Positions 34,396 through 42,455 of a stretch of DNA of 64,000 nucleotides are shown piece by piece. The stretch comes from a bacterium. GTDB lineage: Bacteria; UBP15; UBA6099; JAJRTR01. Below the pieces are notes generated by a model, which was not told the DNA's origin, ran no database searches, and was given only the letters and a program-made list of their open reading frames with translations. Both the position numbers and the translations under genes were made by a program. The stretch lies in NCBI GenBank assembly GCA_024278215.1, contig JAJRTR010000140.1, positions 8,612 to 72,611 of the forward strand, given 5' to 3'. Each line of letters opens with the position of its first letter. The first letter of the stretch is position 1.

Positions 34396-34412
34396 GAGCC
34401 AATTGCAAATAA
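34396..34412 (+). repeat. Solo end of the palindromic mobile element
   Basis: GAGCCAATTGCAAATAA matches the first 14 bases of the element's inverted repeat. Nothing internal to the element follows. Confidence 0.5.
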
Positions 34413-34500
34413 AGAATAATATTCACAGGATTACTCCTTGCGTCTTTTTCATCATTGGCGCGACGCAAGTTACCGATACGGAAATATTTTTTCATACTTA

Positions 34501-34529
34501 TTGACACCTGGCGATATTATGTATATTCT
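34501..34529 (+). promoter_or_regulatory. Strong sigma-70 promoter of the Rrf2-macro-Hdr operon
   Basis: TTGACA at 34501, 17 bp, TATTCT at 34524. The start of transcription should be near 34536, about 70 nt before the Rrf2 start codon. Confidence 0.8.
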
Positions 34530-34532
34530 GGA

Positions 34533-34561
34533 ATAAAGACCAGTGAAGCGATGGTCTTTAT
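34533..34561 (+). promoter_or_regulatory. 10-bp perfect inverted repeat at the transcript start
   Basis: ATAAAGACCA, 9 nt, TGGTCTTTAT. It begins 4 bp after the -10 box, so a bound protein would block the promoter. The neighbouring Rrf2 regulator is the obvious candidate for autoregulation (inference). As RNA it would form a leader hairpin. Confidence 0.7.
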
Positions 34562-34606
34562 GGTCACCATGGCAACTATAACTACAATAGGGGCGGAGAA
34601 GACACT

Positions 34607-35026
34607 TTGAGGATAAAAACCAGGGTCAGATACGCAGTCAGGCTTATGGCGGATATTATGATTCATGGTAAAGAAAACAATGTGCCTCTCAAAGATGTCG
34701 CCGAGCGCCAGAACCTCTCCAAAAGATACCTTTCCCATCTTGCAATCCACTTGAAAAATGCGCAGCTTCTCAAGAGCGTGTGGGGTATGAACGGTGGCTA
34801 CAAGCTCGGGCGGCACGCATCCGAAATCAGGATAATCGACATTATGGAAGCAGTCGACGGACCTGTGAATATTATTGATTGCATATCCGACCCCACCTGC
34901 TGCGAAAGGCATGATTACTGCGAATGCCTGGAAGTATGGAAAGATATAAACAATGGTATCACGTCGACACTCAAGAGATATACGCTGGAGGATCTTGCCT
35001 GTGTTCCTGCTGTAGTGCAGGAGTAG
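34607..35026 (+). CDS. Rrf2-family Fe-S transcription regulator (first copy)
   Basis: 139 residues of the IscR/NsrR/RsrR family. The winged helix (VRYAVRLMADIMIHG, SKRYLSHLAIHLKNAQLLKSVWGMNGGYKL) is followed by the cluster loop CISDPTCCERHDYC, whose three spaced Cys (plus one extra) fit an Fe-S cluster. It probably senses redox, iron or NO and controls the operon it heads. The start is TTG at 34607 with GGCGGAG upstream. An inverted repeat over the transcript start is a likely operator. The stop is TAG. A paralogue closes the block at 40.3 kb. Confidence 0.9.
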   Translation: MRIKTRVRYAVRLMADIMIHGKENNVPLKDVAERQNLSKRYLSHLAIHLKNAQLLKSVWGMNGGYKLGRHASEIRIIDIMEAVDGPVNIIDCISDPTCCERHDYCECLEVWKDINNGITSTLKRYTLEDLACVPAVVQE

Positions 35027-35124
35027 CACGGCTTGAAATATGTTGTTCCAGGGACGCGAGTCGGGAATTGGATAGAAATTCCCGGCATGTTCCTATCCAC
35101 CAAAAACCCAAAGGAGGCGGGCAA

Positions 35125-35673
35125 ATGTCCATTGCAGCTTTTACAAAGCCTGTAGAGACAAAAGTAGGAAGTACAAAAGTAAAGCTTCTTCGTGAAGACC
35201 TTACTGCGCTTAAGGTAGACGCGTTTGTCTACTATGCGAGAGAGAACCTTGATATCGGGACGGGATACGGCACGGCGATCCAGATGCGGGGCGGGCTGGA
35301 GGTTAAAAAAGAGCTTGAGAAAATCGGGAGCATCAGGATGGGCGAGTGTGTCATTACAACCGCCGGCATGATGAACTGTGAGCATATTATTCATGTCTGC
35401 GGCCCCAAGTTTCTTGAACCCGACATCGAGAAAAAACTCCGCACCTGCATGGAAAATGTACTGAAGACGGCAAAGAAAAACGGACTGAAGACGCTGGCCC
35501 TGCCGCCCATGGGGACAGGATTCTACGGTGTGCCACTGCCTGTTTGCGTCAGCGTGATGATTGACACCATTACGCAGCATATCCGGGGCGGCACGACTCT
35601 CGAGGAAATCATCATTTGTGTCGTCGACAAGCGTGACTTCAACGCTTTTAAAGAAAAAGTCGCAAATCTCTGA
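35125..35673 (+). CDS. Macro-domain protein
   Basis: 182 residues, cytoplasmic. The macro fold (LLREDLTALKVDAFVYYARENL, ECVITTAGMMNCEHIIHVCGPKF, LKTLALPPMGTGFYGVPLPVCVSVMI) binds ADP-ribose or related nucleotides and may remove ADP-ribose from proteins. The usual Asn/Gly loop is altered to GTGYGTAIQMRGG, so hydrolase activity is uncertain. The start is the ATG at 35125 with AAAGGAGG upstream; the longer frame runs back into the Rrf2 gene. It lies 21 bp before the cytochrome-type gene, in the same operon. Confidence 0.85.
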   Translation: MSIAAFTKPVETKVGSTKVKLLREDLTALKVDAFVYYARENLDIGTGYGTAIQMRGGLEVKKELEKIGSIRMGECVITTAGMMNCEHIIHVCGPKFLEPDIEKKLRTCMENVLKTAKKNGLKTLALPPMGTGFYGVPLPVCVSVMIDTITQHIRGGTTLEEIIICVVDKRDFNAFKEKVANL

Positions 35674-35694
35674 GAAAAGGAGCATCAAGAAATT

Positions 35695-36441
35695 ATGGGA
35701 AATGAAATCAATCCGCTTGTAGAGTTCGCTGTACATCAACTCCACTGGGTTCTGTTGTTTATGGGCACGGTGTACGCTTTCAAGATCAGATGGATACTGA
35801 AGCATCCGGCGGGTAAGGACCGACAGGCGCCCACCGGCGAAGCGAACCAGACCTCGAAGTCCGGCGCATGGTATTCCCTCTTCAGCATCGCCATGCCCTG
35901 GACCCTGAACAGTTATCGGGAAAAACCTATGATGTACGTGCAGTTTGTTATTTTTCATATATGTGTGGCGATGTCCATCACTATGACGATTGTCTTTTCA
36001 TACAGGCCGGTGTGGCTGTCGGCCCCTGCCACTATCGCAGTGATTCAGGTGATATATGCCGCCGGTTTCATCGTAGGCCTGTACCGGCTGGCGCGCCGGG
36101 TTTTCTCACCGGTGATGCGCATGATAAGTTCGCCGGACGATTACTTCTCAATGGCGCTCCTCGTAGTGTGGGTGGGGTTCAGCTTCCTAGTGATCGGCCA
36201 GGCACCGGCGTTCGCGGTGGCCATCGGCCAGCTCGACGCGTCGCAGGTCGCCAGTACTCAACTGAATGAAATACCGCTGATCGCTTATTATTTTCTGACG
36301 GCCTTCTTCCTCATCTATGTGCCGTTCAGCAAAATATCGCACTATATTTTTTATCCTTTCACCCGCTGGCATTTCGGCCAGACGATGGGGCACAGGGGTA
36401 TCTACCCGCTCAAGAGAATTGATAAGATGAAAGCAAGATGA
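35695..36441 (+). CDS. Heme-b membrane subunit (NarI/DsrM/HdrE-like)
   Basis: 248 residues with five or six transmembrane helices. Conserved histidines lie near membrane edges (HQLHWVLLFMGTVYAFKI, FHICVAMSIT, ISHYIFYPFTRWHFG), as in NarI-type diheme cytochromes that exchange electrons with quinones. It precedes the HdrD-like gene by 37 bp, and HdrE/DsrM proteins are the partners of such subunits. It should therefore anchor that protein and link it to the quinone pool. No sulfite reductase or methanogenesis gene is nearby. Confidence 0.85.
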   Translation: MGNEINPLVEFAVHQLHWVLLFMGTVYAFKIRWILKHPAGKDRQAPTGEANQTSKSGAWYSLFSIAMPWTLNSYREKPMMYVQFVIFHICVAMSITMTIVFSYRPVWLSAPATIAVIQVIYAAGFIVGLYRLARRVFSPVMRMISSPDDYFSMALLVVWVGFSFLVIGQAPAFAVAIGQLDASQVASTQLNEIPLIAYYFLTAFFLIYVPFSKISHYIFYPFTRWHFGQTMGHRGIYPLKRIDKMKAR

Positions 36442-36478
36442 CCCGCGCTGTGCGCGAGAAACAATTAAGGAGACGGCA

Positions 36479-38224
36479 ATGGGAAAAACAAGATCATATA
36501 AAGCACAAAAAGTTGTAGACCTGATGAAAGCTAAAACAAAGAGCCGGCAAATTATGTTGTCCCTGGAGTCCTGCGTAAAGTGCGGACAGTGCATCGACCA
36601 GTGCCACTATGTGCTGGCGAACCCGGACGACCCGACCTTCGCACCGCCCTACAAGGCGGACAAGTTGCGCAAGTTCTTCAAGGCGCACGAGGACTGGACC
36701 GGCAAGGTCATCCCCTGGTGGGTCGGCGCGAGAAGCATCTACACCGACGAGGAACTCGAGGAACTAAAAGATGTCGTGTTCGGCAAATGCACTGGATGCC
36801 GCCGATGTTCCCTCGTATGCCCTATGGGTGTGGACATGGCCACGTTCAACGGCATGGCCCGCAATCTTCTCTATTCCGTCGGCATCATGCCCGAGGGCGT
36901 GTGGGCGGTGGCCAAAGACCAGTGGGAGATCGGCAACCAGATGGGTGTACTCAAGGAAGACTACCTGGATACACTCGAGTGGATGGAAGAAGAACTACAG
37001 TCCAAACACAACGACCCGAGCATAAAAATACCGATAGATAAAAAAGGCGCTGACATAATGTACACCATCAACCCGCGCGAAGCGAAGTACGACCCGCGCT
37101 CTATAGCGGATGCCGCCGAGATATTTCATTTCGCCGGCGCCGACTGGTGTATGCCCAGCGAAGGCTGGGACATGACGAACTTCGGGCTGTTTGTGGGAGA
37201 CCCGTCGCTGGGTGCCGCCGCATCAAGCAGGCTGTATACAGCAGCCCAGGAACTGGGGGTCAATAAGGTCGTCATCTCCGAGTGCGGACACGGCTACAGG
37301 TCCACCAAATGCGAAGGGCCCAACTGGGCAAAGATGGACCTTGATTTCCCCATGGAAAGTTCCGTCATAACGATGCTCGACTACATCAAGCAGGGTAAAA
37401 TAAAAGTTGACAAATCGAAGAACTCCGAAAAAGTCACATATCACGATTCCTGCAATTTCGCACGCAGCTGCGGCATGACCGAGGAGCCTCGCGAAGTGCT
37501 GAGCCTCGTATGCTCGGACATCCAGGAGATGTATCCCAACCGGCAGTGGAACTACTGCTGCACAGGCGGCGGCGGTGCGATGTCCATGTCGGAATACGCG
37601 CCCATGCGTCTGAAATCCGCCAAGATCAAGGCGGAACAGCTCAGGGCCACCGGTGCGAAGATCGTCGTCACTTCCTGCCACAACTGCGTGGACGGCCTCA
37701 CCGACCTCATCAAGCATTATAACCTCGACATGAAGGTGACACAGCTTGTAAACCTCGTCGCAAACGCGCTTGTCGTGCCGGCGTCGAAAATGCCGAAGGT
37801 TATGAAAGAAGTCTCTATGCCTCTGGCCGGTAAAAAGATTCTTGTCATCGACGACGAACCGGATGTAAGAATATTCCTCACCAAAATATTCAAAGAGAAC
37901 GGCTGTGAGGTTTTTGAAGCGCCGGATGCCAATCAGGGAATGAGGATTATCAGGGACAAGAACCCGGACCTCGTGTCTCTCGATATGATCCTGCCCCACA
38001 AAACCGGTGAAAAACTGTATTGGGAACTTCGCAAAGACGAGAAATACAAAAAGCTCCCGGTTGTTATCGTTTCAGGCTATACGAAGATTGATGATCCGAA
38101 GATAGATTTCGACGCATTCCTGGAAGATAAGGGTATTCCCGCTCCCCAGGGCTTTGTGGAAAAACCGATTCATCCGGATGTGCTGATCGAGACAATATCG
38201 GGTGTGCTGCTCGAAAAGGTTTGA
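36479..38224 (+). CDS. HdrD/DsrK-like Fe-S protein fused to a receiver domain
   Basis: 581 residues. Two [4Fe-4S] ferredoxin motifs (CVKCGQCIDQCH at about 32, CTGCRRCSLVCP at about 104) are followed by two CCG regions: CGHGYRSTKC, then HDSCNFARSCG with NYCCTGGGG and TSCHNC. These bind the noncubane cluster of HdrD/DsrK-type disulfide or thiol redox enzymes. From about residue 455 a full receiver domain follows (ILVIDDEPDVRIF, phospho-Asp in VSLDMILP, Thr/Ser region VVIVSGYT, Lys in GFVEKPI). The fusion implies that electron transfer is controlled by, or reported through, phosphorylation. The kinase and receiver genes follow directly. Confidence 0.92.
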   Translation: MGKTRSYKAQKVVDLMKAKTKSRQIMLSLESCVKCGQCIDQCHYVLANPDDPTFAPPYKADKLRKFFKAHEDWTGKVIPWWVGARSIYTDEELEELKDVVFGKCTGCRRCSLVCPMGVDMATFNGMARNLLYSVGIMPEGVWAVAKDQWEIGNQMGVLKEDYLDTLEWMEEELQSKHNDPSIKIPIDKKGADIMYTINPREAKYDPRSIADAAEIFHFAGADWCMPSEGWDMTNFGLFVGDPSLGAAASSRLYTAAQELGVNKVVISECGHGYRSTKCEGPNWAKMDLDFPMESSVITMLDYIKQGKIKVDKSKNSEKVTYHDSCNFARSCGMTEEPREVLSLVCSDIQEMYPNRQWNYCCTGGGGAMSMSEYAPMRLKSAKIKAEQLRATGAKIVVTSCHNCVDGLTDLIKHYNLDMKVTQLVNLVANALVVPASKMPKVMKEVSMPLAGKKILVIDDEPDVRIFLTKIFKENGCEVFEAPDANQGMRIIRDKNPDLVSLDMILPHKTGEKLYWELRKDEKYKKLPVVIVSGYTKIDDPKIDFDAFLEDKGIPAPQGFVEKPIHPDVLIETISGVLLEKV

Positions 38225-38356
38225 CTTTACAATGTTCGTGAAATAATGACCGCGTGGAAGAATGGGGCCGGGCACTGGAGTAATAACGTAATTATTCGGA
38301 AATGGCTGAGACACTGGATTCGTGTGTCGGCGCCCATTGTAACCCGGAGGTGAAGA

Positions 38357-39829
38357 ATGGCAACTGAAACTCTGGCGGAAAACGGCACAGGTAAACTTGA
38401 TGTCCACGAACTTGTTTGTGAAAGACTCTTCGACGAGGTGCCCTGCTATATCTCGATCCAGGACCGCGATTTCCGGATAGTCGAGGCAAACAGTAAGTTT
38501 GAAAAAGAATTCGGCAAACGCATCGGCGAGTTCTGCTACAAGGTATACAAGGGCACGGACCACGTGTGCCCCGACTGCCCTATAGAAGTGACATTCAGCG
38601 ACGGCAGGGAGCAGACGCGGGAAATTGTCATATTCGACCGCAAGGGCCTGCCCCGCGACATGCTGGTCGTCACAAAACCTCTTCGCGACAACATCGGCAA
38701 CATCGTTTGCGTCATGGAAATGTTCACCGACATCACCGTGACCAAAGAACTCCAGAAACGACTCAAAGACAGCCTGACACGTTATCACACTCTGTTCGAC
38801 AGAGTGCCGTGTTTCGTTTCCGTGCAGGACCGCGACTTCAGGATCATGGAAGCAAACCAGATGTTCGAGGACAGCTTCGGAGAGCGGCGCGGCGAGTTGT
38901 GCTACAAAGTCTACAAGCAACGGGACGAGCGTTGCGAGGAATGCCCGGTCGCTAAAACATTCGAGGACGACCGTGTGCACAGCAGCTAGGAAGTCCTCAT
39001 CACCGGCGACGGCAGTCAGATGAATGTCATGGTTTACACGTCGCCTATAAAGGATAACAGCGGGAACACTGTGGCGGTTATGGAAATGCTCACCGACATA
39101 ACGCAGGTCCGCAAACTTCAGGAGGAACTCGCGCGTGTGGGCAAACTGGTAGCCAGCGCGGCCCACGGCGCCAAAAACGTGATAGACGGCCTGCGCGGCG
39201 GCGTTTATGTGCTCAACATCGGCCTGCGCGACGGAGACCAGGAAAGTATAGACACCGGCTGGGACATGGTCAAAAGAAACGTGGACCGCGTTTCCGCTAT
39301 GGTCATGGACATGCTCTACTGTGCGAAGGAGAGAACCCCGCGCCGACTGGCGGTCTCTGTGCCGGAGATCGCCCGCGAGGTGATCGAACTCTACAGCAAA
39401 CGCGCCAAAGACCGCAATGTGACACTGTCGGGCGAAATAGACGATGTCGAAACTATCACGGCGGACCCTAAAGATATTCACTCCATGCTGGCCAACCTGG
39501 TGACAAATGCCATAGACGCCTGCGGAGAAGTCGAGGACACCGAACGCGAGTTCAACGTTACATTAAGGGTTTTTCAGGATGATGATAAGATCATTATTGA
39601 AGTCGAGGACAACGGGATCGGCATTGGCGACGAAGCAAAAAAGAAACTGTTCAACGTCTTCTACTCGACCAAAGGCGCGTTCGGCACCGGGTTCGGCCTG
39701 CTGGTGTCGCACAAAGTCGCCACGGAACACGGCGGCGAGATATCCGTTTCTTCGGAAAGAAACAAAGGCGCTAAATTTATTGTAAAGCTGCCTTCGAGTA
39801 ATACTCTGGACCCCGAAGCCGGGGAATAA
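38357..39829 (+). CDS. Double-PAS histidine kinase interrupted by one in-frame TAG
   Basis: One open frame of 491 codons if the TAG at 38987 (codon 211) is read through; otherwise two pieces, 38357-38989 and 39020-39829. PAS 1 (about 18-135, FRIVEANSKFEKEFG, FCYKVYKGTDHVCPDCP) and PAS 2 (about 140-260, FRIMEANQMFEDSFG, CYKVYKQRDERCEECP) are duplicates with Cys pairs. The His box is AAHGAKN (about His 270), the N box LVTNAIDA, G1 EDNGIGIG, G2 GTGFGL. Nothing else is damaged. The TAG falls in PAS 2, in HSS-TAG-EVLI, where Glu or Gln is plausible. GGAGG precedes the ATG. It probably phosphorylates the neighbouring receivers. Confidence 0.85.
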
Positions 39830-39842
39830 CTTGCATCTGCGC

Positions 39843-39861
39843 CCACGCAACGACTGCGTGG
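39843..39861 (+). other. Short GC stem-loop between kinase and receiver
   Basis: CCACGCA, 5-nt loop, TGCGTGG, 13 bp after the kinase stop. There is no T-tract, so it is more likely an RNA processing or stability site than a terminator. Confidence 0.35.
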
Positions 39862-39915
39862 TGACACACGCTATATTGTTTCGCGACGATATAAATAATA
39901 TTAAAAGGGGAAAAC

Positions 39916-40320
39916 ATGAAAAAGATACTTGTGGTGGACGACGAGAAAGACATCCGGATATTCCTGAAGAAACTCATGGAGGAGAACGGATACAGCGTAT
40001 CATGCGCGACAGACGGAGAATAGGCGCTTTCGTGCATATCGAGTGAAAAACCGGACCTGATAACACTGGACATGTCCATGCCCAACAAATCGGGAATCAG
40101 GTTCTACCGGGAATTGCGCGACCATGCGGAAACCGCCACGATCCCTGTCATAGTAGTCACAGGCATCACCGGCCAGGGCGGTTCCGACGACACGGAACGG
40201 TTCCTGAAAACAAGAGGAAGCATCCCGCCGCCCGAAGCGTTCGTGCCGAAGCCGATTGATGAACGCGAACTCATAGACACTGTCGGCAAACTGTTGAACA
40301 AAGAAAAAGCGGCGTTCTGA
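39916..40320 (+). CDS. Response regulator receiver with one in-frame TAG
   Basis: 135 codons from the ATG at 39916 (AAAAGGGG upstream) to TGA at 40320, with TAG at 40021 (codon 36). Read through, it is a complete receiver: ILVVDDEKDIRIFL, then CATDGE-TAG-ALSCI, phospho-Asp in LITLDMSMP, Thr in VIVVTGIT, Lys in FVPKPI. It is close kin to the receiver at the end of the HdrD-like protein, with the same PPPEAF/PAPQGF insert, where the aligned residue is Gln. The downstream Rrf2 gene starts one base after its stop. Without readthrough only a 35-residue stub is made. Confidence 0.8.
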
Positions 40321-40321
40321 C

Positions 40322-40807
40322 GTGAAGTTTTCAACCAAAGCAAGATATGCTGTCAGGCTGATGATAGACATTGCCGAACACAGCGTGGATACCCAGCCTG
40401 TGCAGATAAAAGAAATATCTGCCAGGCAGGGTATATCCGAGCGCTATCTCGGGCAACTCGTTATTTCATTAAAAAACAAAGGACTCATCCGCGGAATCAG
40501 CGGCAAAAGCGGCGGCTATCTCCTTGCGAAACAACCAGCGAATATCAGAATCAGCGACATCATCGAGACGATGATCGGACAGATAAATGTTGTTGATTGC
40601 GTGCGAAATCCCGACGCATGCGACAAGACCGGTTTTTGTGAGATGAGAAAAATTTATTCGCTTGTGAACGACCGCATACTCGAGACGCTCGCAGGTTTCA
40701 CACTGGCGGCAGTAGTCGAGTCGAGAAAAAACGCCCCGCCTCATACGGATTCGTGCACTGGTTGTGAAAAATGCTCCGTTCGAGACCTTTGCAGCACCAG
40801 CTTCTGA
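40322..40807 (+). CDS. Rrf2-family Fe-S transcription regulator (second copy)
   Basis: 161 residues, GTG start one base after the receiver stop. The winged helix (STKARYAVRLMIDIAEHS, SERYLGQLVISLKNKGLIRGISGKSGGYLL) and cluster loop CVRNPDACDKTGFC are as in IscR-type proteins. Unusually the C-terminus adds four more Cys (CTGCEKCSVRDLC), which could bind a second metal centre. It closes the block that the first Rrf2 gene opens. Two different Fe-S sensors bracketing an Fe-S redox operon suggests layered redox control (inference). Confidence 0.9.
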   Translation: MKFSTKARYAVRLMIDIAEHSVDTQPVQIKEISARQGISERYLGQLVISLKNKGLIRGISGKSGGYLLAKQPANIRISDIIETMIGQINVVDCVRNPDACDKTGFCEMRKIYSLVNDRILETLAGFTLAAVVESRKNAPPHTDSCTGCEKCSVRDLCSTSF

Positions 40808-40880
40808 GCTTACTTAACTCTCCCGGCGACATACATAGCGGCTGAACGAAAACTTGTATTGTTGTTTGTTTTATATAACT

Positions 40881-41744
40881 TCAGACAGTGCAGCAGGTGC
40901 GGATGAATGAAAGCTGGTCCCATTGCGCGAGCTCGTCGGCGACAGCGCGGGCTGTTTTCTCGTTTTCGCAGAGCCCGAAGATTGTCGAGCCGCTACCTGT
41001 CATGCGTGCCGCGGCGCAGCCCTCGTCCAGGAGCCGCCGCCTGATCTCGACAAGTTGCGGATACTTCGCGAAGACCACATCCTCGAATGAATTATAGAGA
41101 AGTGCGCATATATAACCGAAGTCGCCCTGTTCTATCTTTGAGGCGAGTTCCTTTTCGTCGATCTCTTTATCGCCTTTATAGTCTTTTATCCATTTATACG
41201 CTTCGCCTGTGGAAACGGCGGTTTCCGGTTTGGCGAGCACCAGCCAGAGAGGTTCGGAAAAAGGAGGAAGCTGCGAGAGTTCCGCGCCGCGCCCACGGCC
41301 AATGGCCGAACCGCCCGCGATAAAGAATGGTACGTCCGTGCCCACTTTCGCGCCTATCTCGCGCATCCGGTCATCACTCATGCCCAGGTCGAACATACGG
41401 TTCGTTCCGACAATCACGGAAGCGGCGTTGCTGCTGCCGCCGGCGAGTCCCGATCCGAGTGGTATCTCTTTCTCGAGCGAAATCTCGACAGGTTGTTCCA
41501 GTTCGGCGGCGGCTTTCATAGCTTCGTAAGCCTGTATGCACAGGTTGCGCTTTCCGAACGGAATGGTAGTGTCGTGGCTGCGCAGTACACAGTATTCGTT
41601 TTTCGACTTTTCGATAATTATCTCGTCGGCGAGGTCGATTGTGTGCAGCCAGGTGAGAACATTGTGATACCCGTCAGGGCGCTTTCCCTTGATATCGAGG
41701 AAAAGATTTATTTTTGCGGGGGAAGTGAGTACTATTCTGTTCAA
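40881..41744 (-). CDS. ispE: 4-diphosphocytidyl-2-C-methyl-D-erythritol kinase
   Basis: 287 residues of the GHMP kinase family. It phosphorylates CDP-methylerythritol in the MEP isoprenoid pathway. Visible: SPAKINLFLDIKGKRPDGYHNV at the start, the ATP loop PLGSGLAGGSSNAA, and GTDVPFF and MTGSGSTIFG in the C-half. I chose the TTG at 41744 because IspE proteins begin just before SPAKINL and it lies 4 bp after the stop of the TPR gene, so the two are coupled. The longer frame is the TPR gene in another phase. Last gene of pyrF-TPR-ispE. Confidence 0.92.
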   Translation of the reverse strand: MNRIVLTSPAKINLFLDIKGKRPDGYHNVLTWLHTIDLADEIIIEKSKNEYCVLRSHDTTIPFGKRNLCIQAYEAMKAAAELEQPVEISLEKEIPLGSGLAGGSSNAASVIVGTNRMFDLGMSDDRMREIGAKVGTDVPFFIAGGSAIGRGRGAELSQLPPFSEPLWLVLAKPETAVSTGEAYKWIKDYKGDKEIDEKELASKIEQGDFGYICALLYNSFEDVVFAKYPQLVEIRRRLLDEGCAAARMTGSGSTIFGLCENEKTARAVADELAQWDQLSFIRTCCTV

Positions 41745-41748
41745 TTTT

Positions 41749-42438
41749 TTATGCGCTTTCTGCGAATTGGATAAATCTGCGAGCGACGGAGTCGTCGGGA
41801 TCGATACGCAGAGCCCTGTTGAACGCCGCCGCCGCCTCATCCATCATGCCGCGTGTAAAGTAGGCGATGCCGAGATTTCTGAATGCCTTTGCCGAATCGG
41901 GTATGAGCCTTGCGGCTTCTTCCCAGTGTGAGATGGAACTGTCCAGATCGTTCATGGCGCGTTTGCCGAAAGCGACGCCGAGACTATAGTGAAAACGGTA
42001 GTTTTCCGGGTCCTGCGTCAGTGCCGATTGCAGAAGGTCGATGGCCTCGGTGTATCGTTGTTGTGCTATGTACATGCGCCCGAGCTGTGAAAGGTAATGC
42101 AGGTTGGCCGGGTCGCCGCGCAGGGCGGTTTCCATGCAGGGAACAGCTTTCTCGAGGTCGCCTCTCTCGTAGCAGACGTCCGCCAGCAGGCCCAGGGCTT
42201 CGAGCCAGTCGGGGTCGAGCTCCAGCGCGCGAGACAGTTTTTCTTCCGCCTCGGCCAGGCGGCCTTCCCTGTAGGCCATCTCGCCAAGTGATTTGTACGG
42301 ATAGGGAAACGCGGCGTCTTCGTTCAGAGCGTTGTTGAACTCGCGCGCGGCGTTTTCCATGTCGCCGTCGCGTTCATAGCGGATGCCGAGGTTGTAGTGA
42401 TGCGTCGCCCTGTCATGTGCGTTGTTGCCGTTTGTCAT
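41749..42438 (-). CDS. TPR-repeat protein
   Basis: 229 residues, nearly all tetratricopeptide repeats (about six: HHYNLGIRYERDGDMENAARE, YKSLGEMAYREGRLAEAEEKL, LGLLADVCYERGDLEKAVPC, LSQLGRMYIAQQRYTEAIDLL, HYSLGVAFGKRAMNDLDSSIS, FRNLGIAYFTRGMMDEAAAAF). There is no signal peptide, so it is a cytoplasmic protein-interaction scaffold. The ATG at 42438 lies 17 bp after the pyrF stop; the upstream frame is the pyrF gene in another phase. Specific partners are unknown. Confidence 0.85.
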   Translation of the reverse strand: MTNGNNAHDRATHHYNLGIRYERDGDMENAAREFNNALNEDAAFPYPYKSLGEMAYREGRLAEAEEKLSRALELDPDWLEALGLLADVCYERGDLEKAVPCMETALRGDPANLHYLSQLGRMYIAQQRYTEAIDLLQSALTQDPENYRFHYSLGVAFGKRAMNDLDSSISHWEEAARLIPDSAKAFRNLGIAYFTRGMMDEAAAAFNRALRIDPDDSVARRFIQFAESA

Positions 42439-42455
42439 ATTGGTTTTATCTTTTA

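Larger units (their letters stand above)
34232..34606. other. Divergent intergenic region with promoter of the Hdr-type operon
   Basis: 375 bp between mtaB (minus) and the first Rrf2 gene (plus). It has no supported gene. It holds a solo element end (34396-34412), a strong promoter (34501-34529) and a perfect inverted repeat just after it (34533-34561). Confidence 0.6.

Noticed and set aside
35695-38224. Calling the cytochrome and HdrD-like genes dsrM/dsrK of a sulfate-reduction complex
   Set aside because: No dsrAB, dsrC, dsrJ, dsrO or dsrP is present, and the receiver fusion is not part of DsrK. Only the general family is safe.
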